Positions 54,201-62,155 of a stretch of 64,000 nt of DNA are shown in pieces. How positions within the stretch are numbered: the stretch's first letter is position 1; every line of letters starts with the position of its first letter. Both the position numbers and the translations under genes were made by a program. Under the pieces are notes generated by a model. That model saw nothing but the letters and a program-made list of their open reading frames with translations. It searched no databases and was not told where the DNA came from. Source of the DNA: Cellvibrionaceae bacterium (GTDB lineage: Bacteria > Pseudomonadota > Gammaproteobacteria > Pseudomonadales > Cellvibrionaceae); assembly GCA_021151825.1 (NCBI GenBank), contig JAGKWQ010000018.1:1-64000 (forward strand), read 5' to 3'.

Positions 54201-56072
54201 ATTTCCGGCCGTGCCGTTGATCGCACCACCAACGAACCAATTGCCAATGTCCCCGTCAGCATCGTCACCACCGTGCGTGGTTTCGAACGCATCAACACCG
54301 TGTATTCCGATGCAAGTGGTAATTACGTCTTCGGTTATAAAGTAGATGGCATTGCCGGTAAATATCGCGTGTCGGCTATTCATCCGGAAATGACGGATAG
54401 GCCTAACCATGGTGAATTTATTGTTGAGGGTGGATCGGTAAGTCCTACAGATATCAATGTAAAAATTCCGCGCAATTATGAGCAGAATATAAAAATTAAA
54501 GTCAGTGCCAGTTATGACACTACTTTGACCAATGTTCGTTTGGTACAAATTCCATCGGTGGGTCAAACAACTGCTGAGTTGCCGACAGGGGTCAGTGTTA
54601 ATTACACACCTGTGACAACAGTTGCGCCTAATAGTAATCGCGATATGGTGTTGAAATTTTCAGGTAATAATTTAGCGGATGAAAAAGGTGGAATTACTTA
54701 CCGGGTTGAAGCGGACGGACACACCGATGCTAAAGCACTCGGTTACGTAACTATCATTTATAGTCTTGCGCAAGCATTTCCCTCGATAAACACTAGCCCG
54801 AAAATATTGGATACTGGTGTAGGTTTGGAGGAAACCCGCTATGAAAATATTCAATTAACCAATAATGGGCTGGAATTATTACGGAATGCACGCGTTGCAT
54901 TGGTGCCGCAAAGTACTACTACCGAAGTACCTGAATGGATTACTTTAGACACCGCTCCCGACCTCGGTAACATGGCTGTAGGTGAATCGCGCAGTGTGCA
55001 ACTGAAAATAAATCCTGACACTACTATTAGTGAAGGCGATTATTTTGTTGGCCTGCAAGTTAGAGGTGATAACTTTGCCGAGTTGCCCAATGTTATTCCT
55101 GTTCGGGTAAAAGTAACCCAATCCGGTGTTGGTAAAATTCAATTTAAAGTCACCGATATTTATACGAAAACTAAAGACAGTAGCAACAATGAAATTGAAG
55201 GTGTTAATAAAGCACGCATCAAATTACAAAATGAAAATGTTTTATCGATAACCCATGACATAGTCACGAATGTAACTGGTGAGGCTTTATCGGATGAAAT
55301 ACCTGCGGGTCGTTATGTATATCGTATCAGTGCCAATGACCACACAACGGTTACCGGACGGATTTGGATTAAACCCGGCACCACCGGTTTCGAAAAAGTA
55401 TTCCTGATGAATAATCTGGTGAATGTCGAGTGGTCAGTACGTGAAATTACAGTTGAAGATCGCTATGAAATAAAACTGGATGCTACCTTTAAAACCCACG
55501 TTCCTATTGCACTGGTTATGATTCAGCCCTTGCATGTCAATCTTCCGGTGATGAAAAAAGGTGAAGTATTCCAAGGTGAATTGACGCTAACAAATCATGG
55601 TTTGATTCGTGCGGAAAATGTGAAGCAAGTGTTGCCAAAAAGTTCAGACATGGTTCGCTTTGAATTCATGAAAGAAATCCCTGCAGCTCTCGCTGCAGGG
55701 CAGGTTTTCACCTTGCCCTATAAAATTTATGCATTACGTGATTTCAATCCTGCCACCGAAGCGTTAGCAACCGGTGGTGGTTGCGGGACTTTTAGTGCAA
55801 ATACCGCTGTAAATTACACCTCTCAATGTGAAGAAGGGACAGTCGTCCCTGGTAATGCTTCAGCCAGCTGGGGGACTAACTGGGGATCATGTGGCGGCTC
55901 TGGTAGCTCTGGCGCTGTCTCCTACATCGGTGGTGGCGGTGGTGGAGGATCAGGTGGTGGTGGTTGGAGTTGGGGAGGCACGGGCTCACCAATTAGTAGC
56001 GAACCACAAAAATGTAATTCTGAAGATCCGAATGATGATAGCTGTGATGCCGGGAATGGCGCAGGTCAGTAA
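48225..56072 (+). CDS. C-terminal part of the split giant protein (paralogue of the first giant protein)
   Basis: 2615 residues from the first possible start, but coding similarity reaches back to 48105 (SSINIDGQLTVPGNNLVVDG), overlapping the end of the upstream frame. No ATG, ribosome site or signal peptide is present, so it depends on the upstream frame for expression and export. It has the third glycine-rich repeat (to about 190), Ig/FnIII-like modules (about 200-900), then from about residue 920 the same modules as the first giant protein (TDKSKVSRVVFTLNGEPLGN, PRGFSATAIKQGQVQLQWSA, carboxypeptidase-regulatory-like part, VEWSVREITVEDRYEIKL), ending in a Cys-containing polyglycine tail. 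Together with the upstream part it was about 4070 residues. Confidence 0.8.
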   Translation: MLTTPAESTTYITGITIKATTITVDDGSRIDVTGKGSKADSTAGDYTGGSHGGKGGDYTNGRLAGPTYGEYQEPVSFGRGGRTSGTNDHRGGGAIKIEADTLTLNGKIIADGAIPPSSSHGGGAGGSIWLNVGALTSPSGLGEIRANGSDGRNVAGGGGGRIAIFYEVLSGIAENKITVAGGAGNKSGNAGTLYKQQTEAPPYVYATSLNAISNQPVQEIRVDFSVPIDATSLTIDDVVVTDAGNFAHYPVSITAHSNMSFTFVFAQPLSNGSYKLKVGPNILSVLGNGLDQNRNKIAEGEIDAYLFDFVIDVDMPVAVSVNQAVAPAINKVSSAQFTISGTRENNTSIWLNNAQIVPLGSGDWSHTLTLPQGISNLSVVAKDAATNASPEVRVIVEVDSIAPSVASVSPSANTYLAVAPEFIRINVTENGSGLDAVGSTIVVKQNNVLVSGTTALNAKQFTWTPSGPLVDGEYLVSSQILDLFGNSTAHSYTFVLDRIQPAATVLNEYPPQTSFNNHTFSGSKEAWSQILINGQIIVGANSSTTWSYNKALTAGANRLEFIVRDRAGNQSEPVIVNIAYDNLPPGPVMPLTVVNTGEGQELNLSWSYYDELSNGNDIKNYLVYFNTEPFTHINNASHIKTVSAGSKSTTITGLTSGNTYYFAVVAVDKSDLHIPEVTSIAGQPLDTRAPEEITNLQIISGLTQLDLRWTPSLDKSGDLESYAISYSDNGEAKTITLSKTDVGAANPIVYSIANLQPATAHNLRISVVDKTGNRSTGVTNSAITLLPNPINVTAEPGVDNAVVSWTPVSAYSLVKQYAIYVDTNPFTSVAAMAPKKIIAKGATNQSLQSTTLTGLVNGTKVYVAVTVINNSNGELKDVIPVAVTPQNDTESPTITSAEYLSSLAPLSLETAPVLVQAGKFAIKATDKSKVSRVVFTLNGEPLGNVLITNAQGAYEQALDLLSLADGDYTLGVKVYDMLENVTEKNYPFSIDLIAPAVPTIVAPVQNITINQTNVQATGKSIAGTEVMIAVNGVDLADITAVDPGGNYSAVIDMVEGLNKIKVKARYIGRTKWSAYSTERSITVNTQMPDAPRGFSATAIKQGQVQLQWSAVTSSNANNQVKGYRVYRSATTFASISDAGVTRLNAAQLITATSYTNTVAVDGNYFYAVLAVNEVGNEGALSNVLSVTADSIGPKITQLTFTPEGEFDAANTIFGRGRVIVNATFSEPLRNAPYFAVVPEAGLPISIDLVKSYGDESVYTGQFQIDQSTASGIAYTTMSAFDNLGNRGTDIQQNNSLKIDTQGPDITQLTIAPVEPLKVDAVSGLHVNVSIRLSEETKAGTSVKLIPMINGSPLAGLDQGIALVAGADNVSFTGEFDLPNTVAQTGSAQLSFAHAAVDELNNASQKIIGQNQFQVYQGNLPPLNTPADLTATALPGGKIKLNWLAVEKAAAYVLYRQGPADTQFIELTSLTALEYEDQTLEDGTYLYAIASVRRENGQESQSSRSSTVSVTADRVAPAKPENVGLELNGAGIVVRWSAPAVDAQGAPQSPQGLTYKLYRTSLPQHAEVTDASVYTPIQTRIPALIALDTKPSEDQHSYFVVAVDAAGNESAPSATDYLNAGLLPVNQLFITLDNNGYPQLSWQHQGRGVELYRVFRKTGDADAELLTPEGIGHNGTNSSYTDNTYNANQVSQGAGQEVVYSVIAVDEHEVESKPHELRLPALSVKLERDKSILLERGVMNQLRFRVDNKGTSAADAVRLYVTLTENGQTREHVSEIFNVAAGANQWVPVVIGGYDKLDAITNLSLHLEQKPQTNQRIRIQQTESVEVGSSSLTLDLNTQHFTRGGSGKVSFNLTNNSDVETELVMATNNSKADSTEVRLILEDLQGNLLTRKTIRQTTGGVINVPSGHTVARVAAKSIFNSEDFSLDIPAAAPDQVRLRLVVDKYHYQLGKENHVEISGMGISKDIHLSDTPYFAIVTDVQPATVNAKNGTVTISGRAVDRTTNEPIANVPVSIVTTVRGFERINTVYSDASGNYVFGYKVDGIAGKYRVSAIHPEMTDRPNHGEFIVEGGSVSPTDINVKIPRNYEQNIKIKVSASYDTTLTNVRLVQIPSVGQTTAELPTGVSVNYTPVTTVAPNSNRDMVLKFSGNNLADEKGGITYRVEADGHTDAKALGYVTIIYSLAQAFPSINTSPKILDTGVGLEETRYENIQLTNNGLELLRNARVALVPQSTTTEVPEWITLDTAPDLGNMAVGESRSVQLKINPDTTISEGDYFVGLQVRGDNFAELPNVIPVRVKVTQSGVGKIQFKVTDIYTKTKDSSNNEIEGVNKARIKLQNENVLSITHDIVTNVTGEALSDEIPAGRYVYRISANDHTTVTGRIWIKPGTTGFEKVFLMNNLVNVEWSVREITVEDRYEIKLDATFKTHVPIALVMIQPLHVNLPVMKKGEVFQGELTLTNHGLIRAENVKQVLPKSSDMVRFEFMKEIPAALAAGQVFTLPYKIYALRDFNPATEALATGGGCGTFSANTAVNYTSQCEEGTVVPGNASASWGTNWGSCGGSGSSGAVSYIGGGGGGGSGGGGWSWGGTGSPISSEPQKCNSEDPNDDSCDAGNGAGQ

Positions 56073-59000
56073 ATTAAACGTGGAACATAATTGAGAAATA
56101 TTGTCGTGAAAAATTTTTTGTTAATTAAATCATTACTGGCGATCGGATTTTTATTTATCGCAATTAATTGCTCTGCAAATAGCGGCATTTCACAAAGCAG
56201 TCGCGAATTTGATCTTGGTGAAGAGTTCATTGACATAAAAGTCAAAGTTCTGGGTGGTGAAGTAAAAATCACCCGTACCTGGAATGGTAGCTATTGGGAA
56301 TGGAATAAAAATTGGACCAATCCGTCCAAATATACGCTGACTTCTATTCGCAGAAGTAATAGCACCTATATCTATTCTCATATGGAAAATGGGTTGATGG
56401 TGTTTATGGATAGAAGCCATAACCGGATTCTTACCCAGCCATGGGATACAAAAACTTCTGGCGAAATGTATTGGCAAGATCGAGATGGTAACAAAATAAC
56501 ATTTAACCAAGACAATTTTGATCCAGCTGCTACCTGGTGGGAGCGCAGCGAAACTCCATCAATTAAAAGTTACAGTGATCGCAATGGTGTGAATGTCTAT
56601 CTTGATAAAGATTCCACTAACAGAATTGAAAAAATCAGGGATCATTTTGGCAATGTAGTGATTACCTATACCTGGGAATCCGGGCAGCTTAAAAAATTAA
56701 CTGATTACCAGGGCCGTGAAGTCAGTTATACCTATAACGCCAGTGGCGAATTGAGTGAGATTAATGACGTACTGGGTCAAACATGGAAATATTCCTATCG
56801 CACTATTAATAAAGAATCCAAAGAAGTGGCCATGGAAGATCCTGATGGGCACATCACCAAATATGTCTCGTCTCCTGATAAGGAATCGCGCATCTTTGCA
56901 ACGGGTAGAGTTGTTACCAAAACATCAAATTATGATTCCAAAAAAAGCGAAACTTATGAAACAACGATAGATTCTACCGGAAAGATTCAGGAAGTTTGGC
57001 GGGATCAATTAGGTAGGCCAATCACTGAAAAAATAAATGGTGATATAAAAGCAAAAACAGAATTTACACAAAGCAGCGAACAATCCATTACTAACTATTA
57101 CGATCTAACTCGCACTTCCGGGTGGGGTATTTGGAGTGAGCCTGTTTACATAACAAAAATGAATGTTGCGTATTGTGATTCTATAGGGCTCATAAGTACA
57201 CATACTTACAATCCAACCGGACCAGGTGCAGGAACGCCGGATGTTCCCAGTGAATTAATTACGTTTGGTGGGTGTACATCAGATCGTACGGTTGGGATAC
57301 AGAGAGAGTATTGCGGAAATTTTTGCCAACCCAACCCGAATTACGAACATGCAAAGCAGTTGAATGAAACAGATCCTCTTGTTCGGCATGATCCATCACC
57401 AAATGCGTCAATAAAGCCTTATATAAAATCAAAAACGGTTACCGATGCTCGCGGTAATAAAACGGTTCACGAATACGATTCTTCATTAAACGAAGTAAAA
57501 ATTACCTATGCGGACGGCACCCACATAAGCAGTACATGGCATGACAAATACGCATTGCCATTAACCGAAACCAACGAAAAAGGAGTTGTGACTGCGTATG
57601 AGTATGATGAAAAAGGCAACTTGCTTAAATTCATCGAAGCTAAAGGGGCTGCGGATGAGCGCACAACCAGCTACACCTATGATGAATATGGTCAGGTAAA
57701 AACTACAACCACTGGAGAATCAGCGGCAGGTAATACCGCGCTGGCAACCACTCAATATGAGTATGACCAATACGGCAATATCACCAAGGTTACGGATGCC
57801 GAAGGCAATATTACACTGTATAGCGATTACGATGTTTTAGGTAATCCCAAAACAGTTACCGATGCACGCGCACATTTACTTTCTGCTGCTGAACAGTACA
57901 CGTGGAAAAATACGTACGATTTTGCTGGCAATGTATTAACGCATCGGAATCCCTATAACAAAGGTGAAACCTACACCTACAATAAAACCGGTGATATAAA
58001 GTCCATTGCATCAGCAAGTGGCAGTACAGTTACTCTTACTATCAATGCAATTGGCCAACCGTTAACGATGACGGATGACAACGGCAAAATTACCAAAATT
58101 GAATACGATAAAGCCGGACGGTTGACTTTTACTACAGATGCAAACGGCAATAAAACCCAAACTATTTATGATGCCTTGGGAAATTTATCGCGCACTGTAG
58201 ACGGAGAAGGAAATACTACGCAGTTTAACTTCGCCGGCAATATATTACAGAGTATTCAATTTCCCGGTTATAAAGAGTTGCGTGAATACGATAATCGCAA
58301 CCGTGTTAAACAAACCACAAAACAAGCTAACAGCCGTAACTATATTCATAAGCGTGGATATGATCCGCTTGGCAATATGGCGAGCAGTGTGGATGCTCAG
58401 GAAAATGCAACGGCTTATGAATACGATGCACTTAGTCGTGTTAAAAAAGTTACTGATGCAGAAGGGGGTATTATTGAATACACCTATGACGCACGCGATA
58501 ACTTGTTGCAAGTTAAAGACCCTGAAGGTCGCCTCACAATTTATACCTATGACAAAAACGATAACTTACTGAGCGAGACCAAAGATGGTGATCAAAATAC
58601 TAATCGCCAGCGTCGCTATGCTTATGATCAAAACGGGAATTTAATTAGTGGTATTAATCCTGAACAGGAAAAAACGACCTACGAGTTTGACCATGCCAAC
58701 AGGTTGATAAAAACGCAGGTATATGCCAATAAAGACCAATCTCATCCTATTAAAATTACCACCTACAACTTTAATGAAAAAAACCATTTAACCAGTTGGA
58801 ACCAACTAGTTTCAGCAGTGCTGCCTGAAGGCGTTTCTGCAACAGCCGATATAATTCCGCTTAGTGAAACCTACACCTACAACAATCTGGAGCTGCTGGA
58901 ATCTGTTGTAGTGAATTTTGGACATTTCACCAAGGCCTACAGCTACACCTACTATCCTAACGGGCAGAAAAAAACCTATACCAACCCGGAAGGTATTATT

Positions 59001-60245
59001 TATACCTACTACTACAACAAAAATAACCAGTTAATGGCGGTACATATTCCCGGCGAAGGCCAGATCAGCTGGGCTAATTTTGACTGGATGGTGCCACAAA
59101 CTTTGTTGTTGCCTGGCGGGCAAAAAATTTCGTTGAAATACGACGACTTCCAACAGCTACAGGAAAGTGTTTTAAAGAAGGCTGACAGTACTGAATTAGC
59201 CAAAGCTGTTTATGAATATGACTTTGCACAAAATATTAAGAAAATTCAAAAAGGTGAAGGCACGTTTAATTACAGTTACGACAATCTCTATCGCCTTACC
59301 AGCGCGGACTCACCTGAAGGTTATGCGGTTAATGATGAAAATTTTGATTATGACGGTGTAGGTAATCGTGTTTCTCGCACTAAAAATGGTACAAGCGAAA
59401 CTCAAAACTATAACCAGAAAAATCAATTGCAGGCTATTAATTCCAGCGATAGTACACAAAGTGTCATTTACACCTATAACGCCAACGGTCACACCAAAAC
59501 GCAAACTAAAAATGGTGTAACAACCGATTATATATACAACCATGAAGAACGTTTGATCGCCGTAAAACGCGGTGGAAATACGATTGCAGAATATGCTTAT
59601 AACCCGCAGGGTCAGCGTGTTAAGAAAACTGTTGCTGGAATTACTACCTGGTATTTCTATACTGCAAATGGTTTGGCTGCTGAATATTCAGATTCAGGTT
59701 CTTTGCTCAAGGAATATCATTTTAATCCGCAAGCAACCTGGATGACTGATCCGTTATTCCAGCGTTCAGCATCTGGAGAGCTTTATTACTATCACAACGA
59801 TCATTTAGGTACACCACAACAATTACTGGATGAGTCCGGCAATATTGTTTGGAATGCGCAATACTCCGTGTTTGGTAAAGCGCATGTCACGATCAACACT
59901 GTTGAAAATAATCTGCGTTTACCAGGGCAATACTTTGATGCGGAAACTGGCCTGCATCAAAACTTTATGCGTGATTACGATGCTGATACGGGACGTTATT
60001 TTCAAGAAGATCCATTGGGTATTTACAGCAGTATCAATTACTACGCTTATGCAGCGCAAAATCCATTAAGTTTTACTGATCCAACCGGTGAAATTATTCC
60101 ACTGCTTTTTGCATATGCTCGTTGTGTTGCGCAGTGCATGCTGATGGATGCAGCGATGAATGCGCTGTTTCCAAATCCTTGTTACACACCTGAAGATTCG
60201 GCGAAGCAATGTGCATTGGATTGTTTGAATCCGTTGAATTGGGTT
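50980..60245 (+). repeat. Segmental duplication, copy 2 (giant protein plus RHS core)
   Basis: Counterpart of 27805-36940, with the same gene order and near-identical stretches of protein (for example LLPVNQLFITLDNNGYPQLS and LNNLVNVEWSVREITVED-like segments). Upstream domains and the RHS tips on the far side are unrelated between copies. Boundaries by eye. Confidence 0.8.
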
Positions 60246-60701
60246 AAGGGTGGTGGCTCTCCAAAAATGGGTGCTGCTGGAGGATCTCGACCACCTAATA
60301 TGAGTCCACCTGGTGCTGGCAGATCGGGCGCATTCAATGAGGCAAAACGACAATCTGGGGTACCGACCAGTAAAAATTTCGATAGGGTGCTTCCAAATGT
60401 TGATAAAAGAGATAACCCGCAACCTGGAAAAATTTATGAATTTGATGTTCCTAAACCTGGTGGAGGAACACAAACGATACAAATTAGGGATGATGCAGGG
60501 GGTCATAAATTTCCTGACGATCCAAAGCAGGATAGAGGTCCTCATTTTAATGATCCGGATGGAAATCACTACGATTATCCTTCTAATGGAAAACCGAATG
60601 GTCAAGGGAATGCATCTAATTTTAATCAGCCCGGAGGTAAGCCCGGAGGTAAGCCCGGAGGTAAGCCCGGAGGTAAGCCCGGAGATAATTGTGATTGTTA
60701 A
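56106..60701 (+). CDS. Sec-exported RHS/YD-repeat protein with HNH/endonuclease VII-like toxin tip (copy 2)
   Basis: 1531 residues. GTG start (GTG-AAA, as in copy 1); the upstream TTG at 56091 is less likely. Signal peptide MKNFLLIKSLLAIGFLFIAINCSA, YD repeats, RHS core (NDHLGTPQQLLDESGNIVW, RDYDADTGRYFQEDPLG, DPTGEI) and the Cys-rich pre-toxin (RCVAQCM...NPCY...CALDCLNPL). The tip carries AFNEAKRQSGVPTSKNFDRV, YEFDVPKPGGG, GHKFPDDPKQDRGPHFNDP and GNHYDYP, the pattern of HNH/endonuclease VII-fold polymorphic toxins (AFNEAKR...GHxF...GPHFN...H-Y). It ends in five GGKP-type repeats and DNCDC. N-terminal residues to about 430 differ more from copy 1 and hold an extra Cys-containing insert. Confidence 0.87.
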   Translation: MKNFLLIKSLLAIGFLFIAINCSANSGISQSSREFDLGEEFIDIKVKVLGGEVKITRTWNGSYWEWNKNWTNPSKYTLTSIRRSNSTYIYSHMENGLMVFMDRSHNRILTQPWDTKTSGEMYWQDRDGNKITFNQDNFDPAATWWERSETPSIKSYSDRNGVNVYLDKDSTNRIEKIRDHFGNVVITYTWESGQLKKLTDYQGREVSYTYNASGELSEINDVLGQTWKYSYRTINKESKEVAMEDPDGHITKYVSSPDKESRIFATGRVVTKTSNYDSKKSETYETTIDSTGKIQEVWRDQLGRPITEKINGDIKAKTEFTQSSEQSITNYYDLTRTSGWGIWSEPVYITKMNVAYCDSIGLISTHTYNPTGPGAGTPDVPSELITFGGCTSDRTVGIQREYCGNFCQPNPNYEHAKQLNETDPLVRHDPSPNASIKPYIKSKTVTDARGNKTVHEYDSSLNEVKITYADGTHISSTWHDKYALPLTETNEKGVVTAYEYDEKGNLLKFIEAKGAADERTTSYTYDEYGQVKTTTTGESAAGNTALATTQYEYDQYGNITKVTDAEGNITLYSDYDVLGNPKTVTDARAHLLSAAEQYTWKNTYDFAGNVLTHRNPYNKGETYTYNKTGDIKSIASASGSTVTLTINAIGQPLTMTDDNGKITKIEYDKAGRLTFTTDANGNKTQTIYDALGNLSRTVDGEGNTTQFNFAGNILQSIQFPGYKELREYDNRNRVKQTTKQANSRNYIHKRGYDPLGNMASSVDAQENATAYEYDALSRVKKVTDAEGGIIEYTYDARDNLLQVKDPEGRLTIYTYDKNDNLLSETKDGDQNTNRQRRYAYDQNGNLISGINPEQEKTTYEFDHANRLIKTQVYANKDQSHPIKITTYNFNEKNHLTSWNQLVSAVLPEGVSATADIIPLSETYTYNNLELLESVVVNFGHFTKAYSYTYYPNGQKKTYTNPEGIIYTYYYNKNNQLMAVHIPGEGQISWANFDWMVPQTLLLPGGQKISLKYDDFQQLQESVLKKADSTELAKAVYEYDFAQNIKKIQKGEGTFNYSYDNLYRLTSADSPEGYAVNDENFDYDGVGNRVSRTKNGTSETQNYNQKNQLQAINSSDSTQSVIYTYNANGHTKTQTKNGVTTDYIYNHEERLIAVKRGGNTIAEYAYNPQGQRVKKTVAGITTWYFYTANGLAAEYSDSGSLLKEYHFNPQATWMTDPLFQRSASGELYYYHNDHLGTPQQLLDESGNIVWNAQYSVFGKAHVTINTVENNLRLPGQYFDAETGLHQNFMRDYDADTGRYFQEDPLGIYSSINYYAYAAQNPLSFTDPTGEIIPLLFAYARCVAQCMLMDAAMNALFPNPCYTPEDSAKQCALDCLNPLNWVKGGGSPKMGAAGGSRPPNMSPPGAGRSGAFNEAKRQSGVPTSKNFDRVLPNVDKRDNPQPGKIYEFDVPKPGGGTQTIQIRDDAGGHKFPDDPKQDRGPHFNDPDGNHYDYPSNGKPNGQGNASNFNQPGGKPGGKPGGKPGGKPGDNCDC
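60629..60688 (+). repeat. 12-bp tandem repeat at the RHS 2 C-terminus
   Basis: Five consecutive units of GCCCGGAGGTAA (the last with one change), encoding PGGK repeats in frame, immediately before the RHS stop. Length changes by slippage would stay in frame. Confidence 0.9.
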
Positions 60702-60703
60702 AT

Positions 60704-61357
60704 ATGAACAAACTTAATATAGATTTTACTTCGAATGTATATTACCAAAATTCAGTTTATAACTTTGGTAATCTACCGGTTTATGGGGGTGGAGAAATTT
60801 CTGCCCTTTCTCTGATTCTTGAAAGAAAATTTAAAGATAAAGCGGCACAAATTGAAAATATAAAATTTTTAATTGAGCAAATTATTTTTGAATGCAACCA
60901 TTATGAAATCTGGCTCTGTATTTCCAATAAATCTTGGCAACCAGATACTAAATTTGTACGACGTAAGGGGTTTGTAAATAGATTTTTCTCAAAAAATAGT
61001 GATAAAACTCTGTTAAGTTTTCATGAAAAAATATATGAATCAGAAAACGGTATTAAGTTTATTGCTGAGTTGAATCTTAGAACTTTTCCTAGCCTGCTTG
61101 CTGCTAAAATTATGCTAAGTGGAGAAAATAATTATTTGGTGGTTTTCCCCAAGGATGAAATTAAAAATCCAATATTAAATTCACCAATTTTCGACAATCT
61201 AACTGAAGATTTTATTTTCTTTAACGGTGTTTTTAAAGCAAATGGAATTATTTTTAAAAATATCGGAAATTTTGACGATCAAGAAATGGGTTTTATTGGA
61301 TTTGGTGCATCTGAATTATGTATTAAATTAAAAGATTTTTTTAGGAAATTTTCCTAA
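60704..61357 (+). CDS. Candidate immunity protein for RHS 2
   Basis: 217 residues, ATG at 60704, two bases after the RHS stop. No signal peptide and no family I recognise; the sequence is rich in Phe, Ile, Asn and Lys. It has a mixed alpha/beta pattern (IKFLIEQIIFECNHYEIWLCISNKSW; FIAELNLRTFPSLLAAKIML; MGFIGFGASELCIKLKDFF). Very AT-rich compared with its neighbours. Position right after a variable toxin tip is the main evidence for immunity to the HNH-like domain. Confidence 0.65.
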   Translation: MNKLNIDFTSNVYYQNSVYNFGNLPVYGGGEISALSLILERKFKDKAAQIENIKFLIEQIIFECNHYEIWLCISNKSWQPDTKFVRRKGFVNRFFSKNSDKTLLSFHEKIYESENGIKFIAELNLRTFPSLLAAKIMLSGENNYLVVFPKDEIKNPILNSPIFDNLTEDFIFFNGVFKANGIIFKNIGNFDDQEMGFIGFGASELCIKLKDFFRKFS

Positions 61358-61407
61358 TAGTGCATAACTTTAATTATATGAGAACGCGTAACTTGGATTA
61401 GATGAGT

Positions 61408-61438
61408 GTAGGTTGGAAGAGCGCAGCGACTTCCGACA
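61408..61438 (+). repeat. REP element, left copy
   Basis: GTAGGTTGGAAGAGCGCAGCGACTTCCGACA: a 5' GTAG tetranucleotide followed by a GGAAG/CTTCC hairpin, the form recognised by RAYT transposases. It is inverted relative to the copy at 61525. Confidence 0.8.
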
Positions 61439-61524
61439 TAATTGATCGATAACCTGTCCCTACATTTCGCACGAGCATCAACATGATTGTGCAATTATGT
61501 ACATGATTTTGATTGTGGTGAAAT

Positions 61525-61555
61525 TGTCGGAAGTCGCTGCGCTCTTCCAACCTAC
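61525..61555 (-). repeat. REP element, inverted copy
   Basis: Exact reverse complement of the left REP, lying 30 bases before the RAYT start codon. The two together form a 31-bp perfect inverted repeat separated by 86 bases (BIME-like). Confidence 0.85.
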
Positions 61556-61585
61556 AGAAAACGTTATTTTTACAGGGAGGTTTTT

Positions 61586-62095
61586 ATGTCGGTTTATCGG
61601 CGTAATTATGTGGTGGGAGGTACGTATTTTTTTACGGTGAATTTGCTGGATCGTAAAAAAACATTGTTGGTGGATTATGTGGATAGTTTGCGGGAGTCGG
61701 TCGCTAAGGTTAGGCGTAAACGTCCGTTTCATATTGATGCCTGGGTGGTGTTACCTGACCATATGCATGCGGTGTGGACTTTGCCTGAAGGTGATGCTGA
61801 TTATTCGGGGCGTTGGCGTGAAATTAAAAAGGCGTTTAATCGATATGTACCACCGGGTGAAATATTATCACGCGCGCGCCAGCAACAAGGTGAGCGTGGT
61901 ATATGGCAGCGTCGTTTTTGGGAACACACCATAAAATCTGAAAAGGATTACCGCCGTCATATTGATTACGTTCACATCAATCCGTTAAAGCACGGCTTAG
62001 TAATGCAAGTGAAAGATTGGCCGTATTCATCGTTTCATAATTATGTGAAAAAAGGTATCTATCCCGTTGATTGGTGTGGTCACAACAAACCGTAA
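61586..62095 (+). CDS. REP-associated tyrosine transposase (RAYT, TnpA-REP)
   Basis: 169 residues, normal length for the family. It has the Y1 transposase HUH motif as PDHMHAVW and the catalytic Tyr region RRHIDYVHINPLKHGLV, with WxRxFWEHTI before it. The ATG at 61586 has GGGAGG six bases upstream; an in-frame upstream reading from 61487 crosses the REP and is rejected. These single-copy enzymes cut and spread REP hairpins and are usually domesticated. REP copies lie immediately upstream and a partial one lies 25 bases downstream. Confidence 0.92.
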   Translation: MSVYRRNYVVGGTYFFTVNLLDRKKTLLVDYVDSLRESVAKVRRKRPFHIDAWVVLPDHMHAVWTLPEGDADYSGRWREIKKAFNRYVPPGEILSRARQQQGERGIWQRRFWEHTIKSEKDYRRHIDYVHINPLKHGLVMQVKDWPYSSFHNYVKKGIYPVDWCGHNKP

Positions 62096-62119
62096 CACAT
62101 GCTCGATTAATTGTGATTG

Positions 62120-62132
62120 TAGGTTGGAAGAT
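62120..62132 (+). repeat. Partial REP element downstream of RAYT
   Basis: GTAGGTTGGAAGA matches the first 13 bases of the REP, then the similarity stops and the coding sequence of the next gene begins in a frame opened by the GTAG stop. It marks the right edge of the element. Confidence 0.6.
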
Positions 62133-62155
62133 ATTGGTACTGGAACGATGGTCAA

